From positions 7,281 to 15,597 of the forward strand of contig DIAV01000411.1 of the NCBI GenBank assembly GCA_002415895.1: DNA of 8,317 bases, written 5' to 3'. Source of the stretch: Anaerolineales bacterium UBA5069 (lineage in GTDB: Bacteria; Chloroflexota; Anaerolineae; Caldilineales; Caldilineaceae). This document shows positions 6,893 through 8,317 of the stretch, piece after piece (position 1 is the first letter of the stretch; the number at the start of each line of letters is the position of its first letter). Both the position numbers and the translations under genes were made by a program. The notes under the pieces are model-generated. The model made no database searches, had not been told where the DNA came from, and saw only the letters and a program-made list of their open reading frames with translations.

Positions 6893-8149
6893 ATGAACTT
6901 TCCGCTTCTGCTGGAACCAATGGTGGGCAAGCCGTGGATGTATGTCATCTTCGCGCTGATCGGCTTTGCCTTCGGCTTTGTGCTCGAAATGTCGGGCTTC
7001 GGCAACTCCAAAAAGCTGGCAGCCCAGTTCTATTTCAAGGACCTCACCGTACTCAAGGTGATGTTTGGCGCAATCATCACGGCCATGGTGTTGCTCTTTA
7101 CCATGGTGGGGCTGGGCGTGCTCGACTTCAGCCAGGTTTGGGTGAACCCCACCTATGTGTGGCCGGGGATTGTGGGCGGCCTGATCATGGGCGTGGGCTT
7201 CATCATTGGCGGCTTCTGCCCAGGCACTTCGCTTGTGGCTGCGGCCACGGCCAAGCTCGATGGTGTCTTCTTTGTTCTGGGCGTACTCTTCGGTATCTTC
7301 ATGTTTGGCGAGACGGTGCCCTTCTTTGAGGAATGGTGGAACAGCAGCTACCTGGGCCGCCTCACGATTCCCGAGTGGCTGGGTCTCTCCTACGGCGTGG
7401 TTGTGCTGGGGATTGTGCTCATGGCGCTCTTCATGTTCTGGGGTGGCGAGCAGTTGGAGCGCATCATCGGCAAAAAGGATCTGCGCAAGGAGCCGCGCCT
7501 GCGCTATGCCGCGGCGGCAACGCTGGTGGCCGGGGCGATTGGCGTCATCATGATTGGCCAGCCCACCACGGAGGATAAGTGGGCGCTTGTGGCCCCTGTC
7601 AAGGAGGTGGCGCTTGACAACCGCGAGGTGCAAATTCACCCCGGCGAGTTGCTCAAGATTATGGCTGATGACCAACTGCGCGTGGTCATCTCCGACGTGC
7701 GTCCCGAGCAGGAGTACAACCTCTTCCACATTAGCGGCGCGCGCAATGTGCCGCTGGACACGCTGGGCAACGCAATCCCCGAAATGCACGCCCGCCAGGC
7801 ATTGAACACGATCTTTGTGGTGGTAAGCGACAACGAGGCGGCCGCGACCGACGCATGGAAGACGCTGACGGCGGAGAGTGTGCCCAATACCTACATCCTC
7901 GAGGGGGGCATCAACAACTGGATTGCCACCTTCGGCAAGGAAGACCCGGCGATTCAGCCGGTGCCGGCATCGTTTGCCGCCAGCGAATCGGCGTCCTATG
8001 CCACAGAGCAACTCAACTACACCTTCCCGGCCGCGCTGGGTGACAGATACCTGGCCTCTGCACCCAACCCGCACGAGTGGGAGCTTGAGTATCTGCCCAA
8101 GGTGAAGCTGGAGATGAAGCGCGATAAGAGCGGTGGCGGCTGCGGATAA
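6893..8149 (+). CDS. YeeE/YedE second half fused to Cys-less rhodanese-like domain (418 aa)
   Basis: Residues 1-222 hold about six membrane segments (15-33, 55-77, 91-108, 124-142, 162-184, 205-222) with the YeeE/YedE signature GGFCPGTSLVAAATAKLDG (Cys109). Residues about 235-355 form a rhodanese fold: VVISDVRPEQEYNLFHISGA (the typical D-V-R...HI-GA block) and ILEGGINNW. The catalytic-loop position that should be Cys reads VVVSDNEAAA (Ser312), so sulfurtransferase chemistry at the usual site is not expected. A polar tail follows and the chain ends in GGGCG (Cys417 penultimate), recalling the GGCGG carrier arm of SoxY. Cys109 and Cys417 are the only cysteines. AGGAG (6881-6885) precedes the ATG by 7 nt. 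It is tightly coupled to the preceding half-transporter, so both probably assemble into one channel or transporter. Confidence 0.88.
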   Translation: MNFPLLLEPMVGKPWMYVIFALIGFAFGFVLEMSGFGNSKKLAAQFYFKDLTVLKVMFGAIITAMVLLFTMVGLGVLDFSQVWVNPTYVWPGIVGGLIMGVGFIIGGFCPGTSLVAAATAKLDGVFFVLGVLFGIFMFGETVPFFEEWWNSSYLGRLTIPEWLGLSYGVVVLGIVLMALFMFWGGEQLERIIGKKDLRKEPRLRYAAAATLVAGAIGVIMIGQPTTEDKWALVAPVKEVALDNREVQIHPGELLKIMADDQLRVVISDVRPEQEYNLFHISGARNVPLDTLGNAIPEMHARQALNTIFVVVSDNEAAATDAWKTLTAESVPNTYILEGGINNWIATFGKEDPAIQPVPASFAASESASYATEQLNYTFPAALGDRYLASAPNPHEWELEYLPKVKLEMKRDKSGGGCG

Positions 8150-8178
8150 GCGGTCGCGGCCTTCATTTACGCGCATAA

Positions 8179-8251
8179 GCCTGAACACAGATCAAGACGG
8201 ACACAGCAGGGATAACTGCTGTGTCCGTCTTGATCTGTGTTCAGGCCTTTT
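8179..8251 (+). terminator. Very long perfect hairpin with T-run, likely terminator
   Basis: A 31-nt arm (8179-8209) is exactly complementary to 8216-8246, with a 6-nt loop GGATAA. C and TTTT (8248-8251) follow. It lies 29 bp after the last stop codon of the cluster, so it probably ends transcription there. The stem is two to three times longer than usual intrinsic terminators and contains ACACAG units, so it may also be a copy of a dispersed palindromic repeat. Confidence 0.75.
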
Positions 8252-8317
8252 GCGGACCAATGCGGCCTCTCTGTTTGCATAGGCAGACGGGCTAGCAACA
8301 AACAGAAACGGCGTGGG
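8252..8317. other. Trailing intergenic sequence
   Basis: No coding frame or clear signal is seen after the terminator. A weak 7-bp inverted repeat (CTGTTTG 8271-8277, CAAACAG 8299-8305) is not enough to call a structure. Confidence 0.4.

Noticed and set aside
6803..8188. 461-codon open frame on the minus strand
   Set aside because: It is antisense to the YeeE-rhodanese gene, has His/Arg-rich shadow composition and no recognisable domain.
8271..8305. 7-bp inverted repeat CTGTTTG/CAAACAG near the right edge
   Set aside because: It has a short stem, a 21-nt spacer and no T-run or gene context.

Overview
The window carries one co-directional (+ strand) gene cluster on GC-rich DNA. It looks like an anaerobic or facultative respiratory module for sulfur oxyanions or related small anions. 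The mix of genes suggests a member of the Chloroflexota: large multihaem cytochromes, split YeeE/YedE transporters, a PocR-type sensor with an excisionase-like DNA-binding head, and tiny Arg/Glu-rich proteins. This taxonomic guess is tentative, because no marker gene is present.

Left part (1-928). The 3' end of a small charged protein (2-250) is followed by a second small charged protein (379-558) that appears related to it. This second gene ends in a textbook intrinsic terminator (587-624). Next come about 300 bp without a convincing gene. They hold a perfect 10-bp dyad (672-700), four ATGCA repeats with a 9-bp period (762-793) and a small hairpin (880-899). This is the likely control region of the cluster that follows.

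Core cluster (929-8149). Five genes lie on the same strand with gaps of 49, 44, 84 and 15 bp. They are: (1) a 277-aa regulator with an N-terminal excisionase/MerR-like HTH and a PocR ligand-binding domain; (2) a 489-aa octahaem c-type cytochrome of the tetrathionate reductase (Otr) family with exactly eight CxxCH sites; (3) a 957-aa fusion of a secreted seven-haem cytochrome c, a canonical EF-hand loop and a C-terminal membrane cytochrome b (b561/NiFe-hydrogenase type); (4) a 197-aa YeeE/YedE half-transporter; (5) a 418-aa second YeeE/YedE half fused to a rhodanese-like domain. The rhodanese domain has lost its catalytic cysteine, but the chain ends in GGGCG. A very long perfect hairpin with a T-run (8179-8251) closes the unit.

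Working model (inference). The membrane cytochrome b exchanges electrons with the quinone pool and passes them through its own seven c-haems to the octahaem enzyme, which reduces (or oxidises) a sulfur oxyanion or N-oxyanion outside the membrane. The split YeeE/YedE pair moves thiosulfate or a related sulfur species across the membrane, with the C-terminal Cys arm as a possible sulfur handler. The PocR protein senses a small ligand and controls the unit. The individual families are known. The combination, the cytochrome fusion and the Cys-less rhodanese with a SoxY-like tail are the unusual parts.
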